From the NCBI GenBank assembly GCA_029979145.1, contig JAPOIC010000088.1, forward strand, positions 1 through 7,871: 7,871 nucleotides of DNA, given 5' to 3'. Numbering within the stretch: the stretch's first letter is position 1; each line of letters starts with the position of its first letter. Position numbers and translations under genes: made by a program. The stretch comes from Opitutaceae bacterium (GTDB taxonomy: Bacteria; Verrucomicrobiota; Verrucomicrobiia; Opitutales; Opitutaceae). Below the pieces are notes generated by a model, which worked only from the letters and a program-made list of their open reading frames with translations, searched no databases and was not told the DNA's origin. Below are positions 1-6,436 of this stretch, piece by piece.

Positions 1-1101
1 GCCGGGATCGCTGGCTGACCACGACAACAGGACCAGGCGCTGGAGGTCATCACTGAAACTCACCACGCTGTTGGTTTTGCCCGGCAGGGTCTGGTCGAGG
101 GCGGCCTGCACCGCCGCGAGTTCCGGATCGACCCACACGGTCTTGGGCACATCGACATTGTAACGCACGCCGAGCAGGCGCTCTTCCTTGGGCGAGTAAA
201 TCAGGTGGTTTTGGGCCACCCCGTTCGTGCCGCCATTGTAGAAGGGGTGAAAGAGGTCATAGGTCGGACTGCCGACCATGATTTGGCCCAGGGTCCGCGC
301 CGCGAGGTCGTAGGGATACAACCCCCAAGTCCCGGTCTCGCCCAGCCGGCTCACGTAAAGGGTCTTGCTATCGAGCGAAAAGCCCACGGCCCGGCTGGAG
401 GGGTCGCTCCAGTCCAACCCGGGCAACGCCTCCCAGTTTTCGCGCTTGGTGGACTCGCGGTAGACGACGCGGAACTGGTCGCCCTTAAACACCGTGCCGG
501 CCAGCACCTCGCCCGCGGCGTTCGCCAACCACGCCAGCACATGCCCGGGATTGTCGACCACGCGGATAATGGTCACCCGGCTCTTGTCGATGCCGCTGGC
601 GCCGATGGTGTTTACCCGGTGAACGTAGGGCCGCGGCACGTAAGCGAAATCCACCCGGCCCATGTTCTCGGCGCGCTGCAGCTCGAGGCCGTTGATCAGC
701 AACGCGCCACTCTTTTCGTCGCGAAAGTTGTGCACCAACCCGCCATACGGAATGCTGGCCCGTGCGTTGGTGCCATCATCGTCCACCGTGTAATATTGGC
801 CTTCGTATTGGCAGACAAAGCGGTGACTCGCACTCCAGAAGTAGCTCGCCGAGCGCGAAAGCGCCTTGTCCGACGATTCCAAGTTGATGCCGAATTTCTT
901 GCCCGATGCCAGATCCTGCACGAAGACGATGTGGTCCCCCTTGATCGTCTGCGAATACGCGAGCTTTTGACCATCCGGCGATAGCATCAGTTGCTTGAAC
1001 GCATCCTCGTGCGCGTAGTCCTCGGCGTTGACGGCGCGGGCGGCAAGGGTGATAGAGACTGCGGCCGCCAAAACGACCAAGGAACGGAATGGAGTCTTCA
1101 T
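1..1101 (-). CDS. Secreted S9-like (prolyl oligopeptidase family) peptidase, N-terminal part, cut by window edge
   Basis: This is an open frame of 367 codons from an ATG at 1101 running off the left edge without a stop. Residues 1-26 look like a Sec signal peptide: K2 and R6, a hydrophobic stretch (SLVVLAAAVSITLAARA), and a likely cut after VNA at 26, so the product should be periplasmic or exported. The rest reads as beta-propeller repeats, with LMLSPDGQKLAY near residues 38-49 and later blades such as VGFSLDSKTLYVSRLGETG. The segment TVWVDPELAAVQAALDQTLPG near the right end of the visible part resembles the linker before the alpha/beta-hydrolase domain in S9 peptidases. The Ser-Asp-His triad would lie outside the window, so peptidase activity cannot be confirmed; a TolB-like propeller is the alternative. 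It is transcribed divergently from the sugar operon. No Shine-Dalgarno site precedes the start. Confidence 0.78.
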   Translation of the reverse strand, partial: MKTPFRSLVVLAAAVSITLAARAVNAEDYAHEDAFKQLMLSPDGQKLAYSQTIKGDHIVFVQDLASGKKFGINLESSDKALSRSASYFWSASHRFVCQYEGQYYTVDDDGTNARASIPYGGLVHNFRDEKSGALLINGLELQRAENMGRVDFAYVPRPYVHRVNTIGASGIDKSRVTIIRVVDNPGHVLAWLANAAGEVLAGTVFKGDQFRVVYRESTKRENWEALPGLDWSDPSSRAVGFSLDSKTLYVSRLGETGTWGLYPYDLAARTLGQIMVGSPTYDLFHPFYNGGTNGVAQNHLIYSPKEERLLGVRYNVDVPKTVWVDPELAAVQAALDQTLPGKTNSVVSFSDDLQRLVLLSWSASDPG

Positions 1102-1177
1102 GGTTGGGGCCCGACCAGCAAAACGGCCGACCCCGATTAATAAAGCAAATCCTACCGCTGTATATTCACTCTCTATA
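1102..1177. promoter_or_regulatory. Divergent promoter region between the S9-like gene and the sugar operon
   Basis: These 76 bases separate two divergent starts. The half from about 1134 to 1177 is clearly AT-rich against the GC-rich surroundings. For the plus strand, TATATT at 1161-1166 (5 of 6 to the -10 consensus) lies 18 bases after TTAATA at 1137-1142 (4 of 6 to the -35). This would start transcription near 1173, only about 5 bases before the ATG at 1178. A perfect TATAAT at 1174-1179 overlaps that ATG and so cannot easily serve this start. Two CCGACC copies (1111-1116 and 1127-1132) lie in the leader of the minus-strand gene. The box assignments are by eye and weak; the presence of promoters here is the safer claim. 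Confidence 0.4.
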
Positions 1178-1906
1178 ATGTCCTCCCCCGCCGACGCCTT
1201 CTATCAACAATCGACCGCGCTGCTCGCCGCCGCGCGCGCAATAAACCAGCCGGTGCTCGCCGCGCTCGCTCCGCTCATCGGCGCCAATCTCGCCGCGCGG
1301 GGCATGCTGCACGTCTTCGGCAGCGGGCACAGTGAGGTCATTGCCCGCGAAATCATCGGTCGCGCCGGCGGCCTGGTGTGCGTCAACGGCGTCCTCGATC
1401 CCACCGGCGGATATATCGAGAACCTGGTCGGCTACGGCACGGAACTCGCCGGCCGCTACGACCGACGCTATGAAATGCGGCCGGGCGAGACGATCATCGT
1501 CATTTCCAACTCGGGCAAAAACTCTTCGCCGCTCGAGGTCGCGCTCTACGCCAAGGCGAAGGGTCTCCACGTCGTGGGCCTGACCTCGGTCGCCATGTCT
1601 TCCTCCGCCAAGACGGTTCACCCCGGCGGCAAAAAGCTTCACGAAGTCGCCGACCATGTGCTCGACAACCTCGGGGTGCCCGGCGACACGCTGATCGACC
1701 TCGGCGACGGCCTCATGTCGGGCCCGACCTCGACGCTCATCGGCGGCATGCTACTCAACCTGCTCATGCTGGAAGTCATGGCGTGGATGCAGGCCCAAGG
1801 CCATGCGCTGCCCGTGCTGCGCAGCCAGAACTTGCCCGGCGCGATCGAGCACAACCGGCAGGTGGGCGAATTCTACAAGCATCGCCTGAGCAAGCCGCTC
1901 GCGTGA
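1178..1906 (+). CDS. UPF0309-type SIS-domain protein, putative sugar-phosphate isomerase or etherase
   Basis: The protein has 242 residues, matching the usual size of UPF0309 proteins (about 240). It is a single SIS domain, the fold that binds phosphosugars in GlmS, GmhA and MurQ. Visible landmarks are HVFGSGHSE at 45-53, the RAGG and LDPTGG turns at 62-65 and 73-78, the SIS phosphate loop VISNSGKNSSPLE at 108-120, VVGLTS at 132-137, SGPTSTLIGGMLLN at 181-194, and EHNRQ near the C terminus (224-228). No signal peptide or membrane segment is present, so it should act in the cytoplasm. ATG 1178 was chosen because homology starts just after it; the frame is open further upstream from 1028, but that would place coding sequence across the promoter and the neighbouring gene. 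It is the first gene of the operon and its stop overlaps the kinase start. The exact substrate is unknown; an amino-sugar phosphate is my inference from the neighbours. Confidence 0.85.
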   Translation: MSSPADAFYQQSTALLAAARAINQPVLAALAPLIGANLAARGMLHVFGSGHSEVIAREIIGRAGGLVCVNGVLDPTGGYIENLVGYGTELAGRYDRRYEMRPGETIIVISNSGKNSSPLEVALYAKAKGLHVVGLTSVAMSSSAKTVHPGGKKLHEVADHVLDNLGVPGDTLIDLGDGLMSGPTSTLIGGMLLNLLMLEVMAWMQAQGHALPVLRSQNLPGAIEHNRQVGEFYKHRLSKPLA

Positions 1907-2790
1907 TGAACGCCCGCATCGGCATCGACGGCGGCGGCACGAAAACCGAGTTTATTCTCGTCGACGAGACCGGCGCCGTGCGCGCCCGCCGCACCGCCGG
2001 CGGCTGCAGCCCTAGCTTGGCGGCGCGCGACGCCATCACGGCGCTCATCAATGACAACCTGCGCGCTCTGGTCACGGGCGCCGGGAACCCGACAATCACG
2101 CACACGGTGTTCTGCATGTCCGGAAACCGGCTTTTTTGGCGCGAGTTCATTGCCGGCGTCACGGGCTATGGCGCGGTGCAGCAACACGACGATTCCATCC
2201 CCATCCTCGAACTCGCCACCGCCGGCCGACCCGGCCTGGCGCTGCATGCCGGCACCGGTTCCTTCGTGACCGCCCGCGGCCCCGATCTCGCACCCCACTA
2301 CGCCGGCGGGCTTGGCTGGCGCCTGGGCGACCCCGGCAGCGCCCCCGACCTCGGGCGGCGCGCCATGGCGCGCACGGAACTCGAGTTGCAGGGCTGGCTG
2401 CCCGGTTCGGCCCTGGGCCGCGCGGTGGGCGACCACCTGGGCTTGCACGACGCCAACGCCCTCTCGCGCCACCTCTACGCGCCCGACACCCCCCAGTCCC
2501 TGCTCGCGAGTCTCGCCCCGCTGGTCACGGGACTGGCCGACGCCGACCCCATCGCCCGCGACATCCTGGCGGATTCGGCCGCAGCCTTGGCGCGGCTTGC
2601 CCAAACCGTGAGCCAAAGCCTGTTCGGCCTCACCCCACCCTCGCCCCTGCCAGTCGGCCTGAGCGGGGTGATCCTTCACGCCCCCGTCGCGCGAGCCGCC
2701 GTCACGGCCGTTCTCGGCGCCAACCACACCCTGCACTTGATCACCGAGCCCCCGGTCGAAGGCGTCCGCCGCCTCCTCGCACGGCTCTGA
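1906..2790 (+). CDS. BadF/BadG/BcrA/BcrD-family sugar kinase, likely N-acetylglucosamine (or MurNAc)-type kinase
   Basis: The protein has 294 residues with the ASKHA ATPase fold. Seen in sequence: phosphate-1 loop IGIDGGGTKTEF at 5-16, a candidate catalytic Asp in QHDDS at 93-97, phosphate-2 loop LHAGTGSF at 113-120, GLGWRLGDPGSA at 135-146, a degenerate adenosine motif GLSGVI at 251-256, and the terminal EPPVEGVRRLLA at 281-292. PF01869-type members such as human NAGK and clostridial MurK phosphorylate GlcNAc or MurNAc; the substrate here is inferred. The start is the ATG overlapping the upstream stop as TGATG, which argues for translational coupling; it places the phosphate-1 loop at the usual N-terminal position, so the longer frame from 1783 is rejected. 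Oddities are Pro in place of the common Glu in GDEGS, and SG where many relatives have GG. The protein is slightly short but complete. Confidence 0.82.
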   Translation: MNARIGIDGGGTKTEFILVDETGAVRARRTAGGCSPSLAARDAITALINDNLRALVTGAGNPTITHTVFCMSGNRLFWREFIAGVTGYGAVQQHDDSIPILELATAGRPGLALHAGTGSFVTARGPDLAPHYAGGLGWRLGDPGSAPDLGRRAMARTELELQGWLPGSALGRAVGDHLGLHDANALSRHLYAPDTPQSLLASLAPLVTGLADADPIARDILADSAAALARLAQTVSQSLFGLTPPSPLPVGLSGVILHAPVARAAVTAVLGANHTLHLITEPPVEGVRRLLARL

Positions 2791-2860
2791 ACGCGGTTAT
2801 TCGGCATCAGGCCAACTCCGAACTTGGCGCCCGCCGCGCGCCGTCAAAAGTCACCTCCCG

Positions 2861-5365
2861 ATGCCCACCCTGCCCCTTGCCTCCGCTGATTGGAAATTTC
2901 GCGACGCGACCGAACGTTCACCCTGGCGTGAGGCCACCGTGCCGGGGTGCGTGCACCGCGACCTGCGGCGCCATGCGCTGATTCCGGATCCGTTTTTCGG
3001 CACCAACGAACTCGATCTGCAGTGGATCGAGCATCGCGATTGGGAATACCGCGCGAGTTTCACCGTGTCCGCCGCGCTGTTGCGCGAGGAGGTCCTCGAG
3101 CTCGTCTGCGACGGCCTCGACACGCTCGCCACCGTCTACGTCAACGGCCGCAAGGTCGCGTCGACCGACAACATGTTCGTGACGTGGCGCTGGGATGTGA
3201 AACGCCTCCTCAAGCGCGGACGCAACGAGCTGCGCTTCATCTTCGCCAGCGCCGGCCAGGCCTCGCCCAAAACCCGGCCCGAGCATCAACCCAAGGAGTT
3301 CAACGACTCCGTCGGCCGCTGCTCGGTCTGCCGCAAGGAGCAGTGCCAGTTCGGCTGGGACTGGGGTCCGCGCTTCGTCACCTCCGGCATCTGGCGCGAC
3401 CTCCGCCTCGAGGCCTGGAGCGCCAACCGCCTCGAGTCCGTGCGCGTCACCCAGAACCACTCCACCCGCGGCCGCGTCACCCTCACTTTCACCCCTGAGT
3501 TCGCCCGTGGGGATCGGTTTGTAACGTATTACGTTACAACTTCCCTCGGCGGCGCGGTGGTCGGCGAGGTCGCGGGCCGGGCTGGGGCGCTGGTCTTGGA
3601 AATCAAATCGCCGCGACTGTGGTGGCCCGCCGGACAGGGGGCTCAGCCGCTTTATACGGTGACGGTGCGCGCGGTGGGGCGCGATGGACGTGAGCTCGGC
3701 ACATGGACGCGCCGCATCGGCCTGCGCACGCTGGAGTTGGACCGCCACCAGGATCGCTGGGGCGAGTCGTTCCAATTCAAGGTCAACGGTCGCGCGGTTT
3801 TCGCGAAGGGCGCCAATTGGATTCCCGCGCACAGCTTCGTCGCGGGCCTCACGCGCGCCGATTACGAGCGTGACCTCGTGTCCGCCGTGCGGGCCAACAT
3901 GAACATGGTCCGCGTCTGGGGCGGCGGTCTCTACGAGAGCGAAGAGTTTTACGATGTCTGCGATGAACTCGGCCTGATGGTCTGGCAGGACTTCATGTTC
4001 GCCTGCACACTCTACCCGGGCGACCGCGATTTCCTCGCCAGCGTGAGGCGCGAGGCCGAGGACAACATCCGCCGGATCCGCCACCGCGCCTCGCTCGCAC
4101 TCTGGTGCGGCAACAACGAGATCGAGACGCTCAACTGGGACGCGCTCAAGGCCGACCGCAAGCTGCGCCGTAACTACGACGCGGTGTTTCATCGCGTGCT
4201 CCCCGCGGCCGTCGCGGCGCACGATGGCGTCACCGCCTACTGGCCGACCTCGCCCTACCGCGGCGAGGGCCGCAGCAACGACTACTCGATCAAGGCGCTC
4301 GGCGAAGTCAGCGGCGACACGCACTTCTGGGACGTCTGGCATGCGCGCCACCCGGTGAAGGATTACGAGAAGTGGCGTTTCCGCTTCGTGTCGGAGTTCG
4401 GCATGCAGAGCTACAGCTCGCCCGCGACTAACGCCACTTTTGCCACGCCCGGCGACGACAACGTCTTCGGCCCGGTGATGGAGAACCATCAGAAGAACGC
4501 CGCGGGCAACCAGATCATCCTCGACTACGTGTCGCGGCTCTACCGTTTCCCGAAGCACCAGGACGCGCTCATCTATCTCGCGCAGCTCAACCAAGCCTCC
4601 TGCATGCAGACGGGCGTTGAGCACTACCGGCGCAGCATGCCCCGCTGCATGGGCGCGGTCTATTGGCAGCTCAATGACTGCTGGCCCGTCGCCTCGTGGA
4701 GTTCGATCGAACACACCGGCCGCTGGAAGGCGCTGCATCACGTGGCGCGGCGCTTCTTCGCGCCGGCCCTCGCCTCCGCGCACGTGCCCGGATCGGAGTC
4801 GGCCATCATCGGCAACTACCGCCGCAGCACGGTGGACCGGGTCGAACTGTTCACCGTTTACGACGCCCCGACGGCCGCGCCCGGCGTATTGCTGTGGGAC
4901 CTGTTCCATCTCGACGGCCGCATTTTGCTGTCGGGCAAAACCAAGGTCAGCCTGCGCCCCGGCCAAAGCATAAAGCAACGCACGCTCGCCCTCGGCGAAC
5001 TGCTCGCGCAGCACGGCCGCGATCACGTTTACCTCCGCATCGCCTTGGAAGTGCACGACCAGCGGGTGAGCGAGGAAACGGTGTTCCTCACGCCACCGCG
5101 CTTTCTCGATCTCCCGGCGGCAAAAACCCAGGTCACGGTGCGCCGGCTAACGCCCACGCAGGCGCTGCTCACGTTCCGCTCCGACGCGTTCCAGCATCGC
5201 TTCGCCTTTGATCTGCCGGGCCTCGGCGCCATCCAGTGCAGCGACAACTACTTCGAGTTGTATCCCCACGAACAGAAGGATGCGTTCGTGGAATTCGCCG
5301 CACCGGTCAAAGCCAGTGCGATCAAGCGCGCGCTCACCTGGCAGTCGCTGGCGAACACGTATTGA
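2861..5365 (+). CDS. Cytoplasmic GH2 beta-mannosidase
   Basis: This 834-residue protein has the full GH2 mannosidase layout: an N-terminal sugar-binding jelly roll (about 5-190, with DWEYRASF at 60-67 and FGWDWGPRFVTSGIW at 164-178), an Ig-like domain (about 190-290, with PRLWWPAGQG at 251-260), a TIM barrel (about 300-630) and C-terminal beta domains. The acid/base is predicted as E420 in WCGNNE and the nucleophile as E512 in VSEFG; YWQLNDCWP at 601-609 is also typical. It should release non-reducing-end beta-mannose by a retaining mechanism. There is no signal peptide, so it acts on imported small substrates. The start is ATG 2861, 70 bases after the kinase stop, with homology beginning at once and no Shine-Dalgarno site. 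Oddities are three clustered cysteines (C154, C157, C162) and a 21-bp AT-rich palindrome within the codons of the Ig-like domain. Function is confident at family level; the exact glycan is not. Confidence 0.92.
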   Translation: MPTLPLASADWKFRDATERSPWREATVPGCVHRDLRRHALIPDPFFGTNELDLQWIEHRDWEYRASFTVSAALLREEVLELVCDGLDTLATVYVNGRKVASTDNMFVTWRWDVKRLLKRGRNELRFIFASAGQASPKTRPEHQPKEFNDSVGRCSVCRKEQCQFGWDWGPRFVTSGIWRDLRLEAWSANRLESVRVTQNHSTRGRVTLTFTPEFARGDRFVTYYVTTSLGGAVVGEVAGRAGALVLEIKSPRLWWPAGQGAQPLYTVTVRAVGRDGRELGTWTRRIGLRTLELDRHQDRWGESFQFKVNGRAVFAKGANWIPAHSFVAGLTRADYERDLVSAVRANMNMVRVWGGGLYESEEFYDVCDELGLMVWQDFMFACTLYPGDRDFLASVRREAEDNIRRIRHRASLALWCGNNEIETLNWDALKADRKLRRNYDAVFHRVLPAAVAAHDGVTAYWPTSPYRGEGRSNDYSIKALGEVSGDTHFWDVWHARHPVKDYEKWRFRFVSEFGMQSYSSPATNATFATPGDDNVFGPVMENHQKNAAGNQIILDYVSRLYRFPKHQDALIYLAQLNQASCMQTGVEHYRRSMPRCMGAVYWQLNDCWPVASWSSIEHTGRWKALHHVARRFFAPALASAHVPGSESAIIGNYRRSTVDRVELFTVYDAPTAAPGVLLWDLFHLDGRILLSGKTKVSLRPGQSIKQRTLALGELLAQHGRDHVYLRIALEVHDQRVSEETVFLTPPRFLDLPAAKTQVTVRRLTPTQALLTFRSDAFQHRFAFDLPGLGAIQCSDNYFELYPHEQKDAFVEFAAPVKASAIKRALTWQSLANTY
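3519..3539. repeat. 21-bp perfect AT-rich palindrome inside the beta-mannosidase gene
   Basis: Arms TTGTAACGTA (3519-3528) and TACGTTACAA (3530-3539) are perfect reverse complements around a single T at 3529. The element is AT-rich inside a GC-rich gene and encodes roughly FVTYYVTT in the Ig-like domain, where length and sequence vary among relatives. It could be a small inserted repeat kept in frame, a protein binding site, or chance. It was read directly from the sequence; its role is unknown. Confidence 0.75.
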
Positions 5366-5370
5366 TCACA

Positions 5371-5401
5371 TGTAGGGCGGGGCCACCGACCCCGCCCTAC
5401 A
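5371..5401. repeat. Short REP-like hairpin after the beta-mannosidase stop
   Basis: Perfect 12-bp arms TGTAGGGCGGGG (5371-5382) and CCCCGCCCTACA (5390-5401) enclose the 7-base loop CCACCGA. It starts 6 bases after the TGA at 5363-5365. The outer ends match those of the larger element at 6350-6426, which marks both as one repeat family and not as ordinary unique terminators. No T-run follows directly, so factor-independent termination is uncertain, but the stem could protect the mRNA 3' end or reduce read-through into the next gene. The rest of the gap to 5453 holds only AGGAGG at 5421-5426, too far (27 bases) from the next ATG to be a normal ribosome site. Confidence 0.8.
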
Positions 5402-5453
5402 ATTTCGCACCTTTTGACTCAGGAGGCGTTTTGCGTCTTCTTCGGCCGACCCA

Positions 5454-6347
5454 ATGCCTGCGACCGCCGTCAAAACCGCCCTGCTCGCCGAGCCTGTCTG
5501 GCGTGACCGCCAGGCCGCCCACGAGCGGCGCGTGCGCGCATGGACGGATCCGCACCAAGCGCGCGCGGCGCGCGGTGAGAAACATCCAGTCTACGATTTT
5601 CTCTTCAGCTACTACGGGTTTCGGCCCGCGTGGCTGCGGCGCTGGCATCCTGGGCCGGACGTGATTCTCGGCGAAGAGGCCGCCAAGGACTTTCTGCGCT
5701 GGTCGGAATACCGCGAGACGGACGATGGCGTGATGGTCGACCCCGCGAAGCTGCCCGTGCATCGCCGCGCCTTTGTGGCGTGGCTGCGCGAGCTGCTCAG
5801 CGCGACGCTGGAACGGCCTGCGTTTTTCGGATGCTACGGCCTGCACGAGTGGGCGATGGTCTATCGGCAAACGCCGGACGAAATCCGGCACAACGCCTGG
5901 CCGCTGCGCTTTACCCCCGATGAGATTGCCCGAATCGTCGAAGCCGGGCCCGTGACCTGCACGCACTTTGACGCGTTTCGTTTCTTCACCACGCCGGCCC
6001 GGCCGCTGAACCGCCTGCAACCCGCGCGCGCCACCACGGCGCAATTCGAGCAGCGCGGCTGCCTGCACGCCAACATGGACCTCTACAAGTGGGCCTTCAA
6101 ACTCGCGCCCTTCACGCCGGCCAAACTCGTCGCCGATTGCTTCGAGCTGGCGCGCGACGTGCGCGAGGTCGACATGCGCGCGAGTCCGTATGACCTGCGC
6201 ACGTTGGGCTTCGCGCCGATTTCGATCGAGAACGCAGCGGGGCGAGCGGAATACGAACACCACCAGCGCGCCTTCGCCGAGCGCGGCCAGCCGTTGCGGC
6301 GGCGATTGCTTGCGCTCACCGAACGACTGCTGGCGGTGGGCGCTTGA
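5454..6347 (+). CDS. Conserved protein of unknown function, family often labelled 3-methyladenine DNA glycosylase
   Basis: This 297-residue soluble protein has no signal peptide or membrane segment. From memory it matches a family found in Actinobacteria and other bacteria whose members carry the name 3-methyladenine DNA glycosylase. I see neither a helix-hairpin-helix motif nor an AAG-type signature, so that name is doubtful. Very conserved-looking blocks are GEKHPVYDFLFSYY at 41-54 with LRRWHPG at 61-67, CYGLHEWAMVYR at 127-138, CTHFDAFRFF at 169-178, GCLHANMDLYKWAFKL at 202-217 and ADCFELARDVREVDMRASPY at 227-246. The many fixed His, Asp, Glu and Cys suggest an enzyme, possibly metal-dependent; that is inference. 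ATG 5454 is used because an in-frame TGA at 5415 is followed by no earlier start codon. It lies 88 bases after the mannosidase, behind a hairpin, so it may be read separately. Confidence 0.75.
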   Translation: MPATAVKTALLAEPVWRDRQAAHERRVRAWTDPHQARAARGEKHPVYDFLFSYYGFRPAWLRRWHPGPDVILGEEAAKDFLRWSEYRETDDGVMVDPAKLPVHRRAFVAWLRELLSATLERPAFFGCYGLHEWAMVYRQTPDEIRHNAWPLRFTPDEIARIVEAGPVTCTHFDAFRFFTTPARPLNRLQPARATTAQFEQRGCLHANMDLYKWAFKLAPFTPAKLVADCFELARDVREVDMRASPYDLRTLGFAPISIENAAGRAEYEHHQRAFAERGQPLRRRLLALTERLLAVGA

Positions 6348-6349
6348 AC

Positions 6350-6426
6350 TGTAGGGCGGGGTTTCAAACCCCTCCGATGCGATCACGCTTGGTCATCGAG
6401 GCGGGGATTGGAATCCTCGCCCTACA
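6350..6426. repeat. Composite REP-like inverted repeat between convergent genes
   Basis: The element begins with TGTAGGGCGGGG (6350-6361) and ends with CCTCGCCCTACA (6415-6426), inverted copies with one mismatch. Each half forms its own hairpin: GGGGTTT-C-AAACCCC at 6358-6372 (perfect) and GCGGGGATT-GG-AATCCTCGC at 6401-6420 (one mismatch). The middle can also pair (CCTCCGATG at 6370-6378 with CATCGAGG at 6394-6401, imperfectly). It therefore reads as two inverted copies of a roughly 30-base unit, like bacterial interspersed mosaic elements. It starts 3 bases after the upstream TGA and stops 10 bases before the convergent gene's stop, so it may work as a two-way transcription barrier. Confidence 0.78.
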
Positions 6427-6436
6427 ACCACCGCGC

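Noticed and set aside
205..984. Plus-strand open frame (259 codons) opposite the S9-like gene
   Set aside because: Low-complexity composition with no motif; the minus strand encodes a signal peptide and propeller repeats.
1028..1177. Longer N terminus for the SIS protein
   Set aside because: It would overlap the divergent gene's signal-peptide codons and the AT-rich promoter region, and homology begins only after ATG 1178.
1783..1905. Longer N terminus for the kinase
   Set aside because: The added residues are an out-of-frame reading of the SIS gene; the phosphate-1 loop belongs close to the N terminus.
1873..2736. Minus-strand open frame (287 codons) opposite the kinase
   Set aside because: Gly/Arg-rich with no domain; the opposite strand carries all kinase loops.
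2826..2842. Small inverted repeat GGCGC...GCGCC before the mannosidase
   Set aside because: Five-base GC arms are expected often by chance in such GC-rich DNA, and no other signal supports a terminator or operator.
2918..5056. Long minus-strand open frame (712 codons) opposite the beta-mannosidase
   Set aside because: The plus-strand protein has full GH2 homology and catalytic residues; the antisense translation has no recognisable domain and arises from GC-rich codon bias.
5421..5433. AGGAGG followed by TTG as a small upstream gene
   Set aside because: The TTG frame only yields a shadow of the real gene with no recognisable content; spacing to ATG 5454 is too long.
5397..6386. Minus-strand open frame (329 codons) opposite the gene at 5454
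   Set aside because: It runs through both intergenic repeats, and the plus-strand product has clear conserved blocks.
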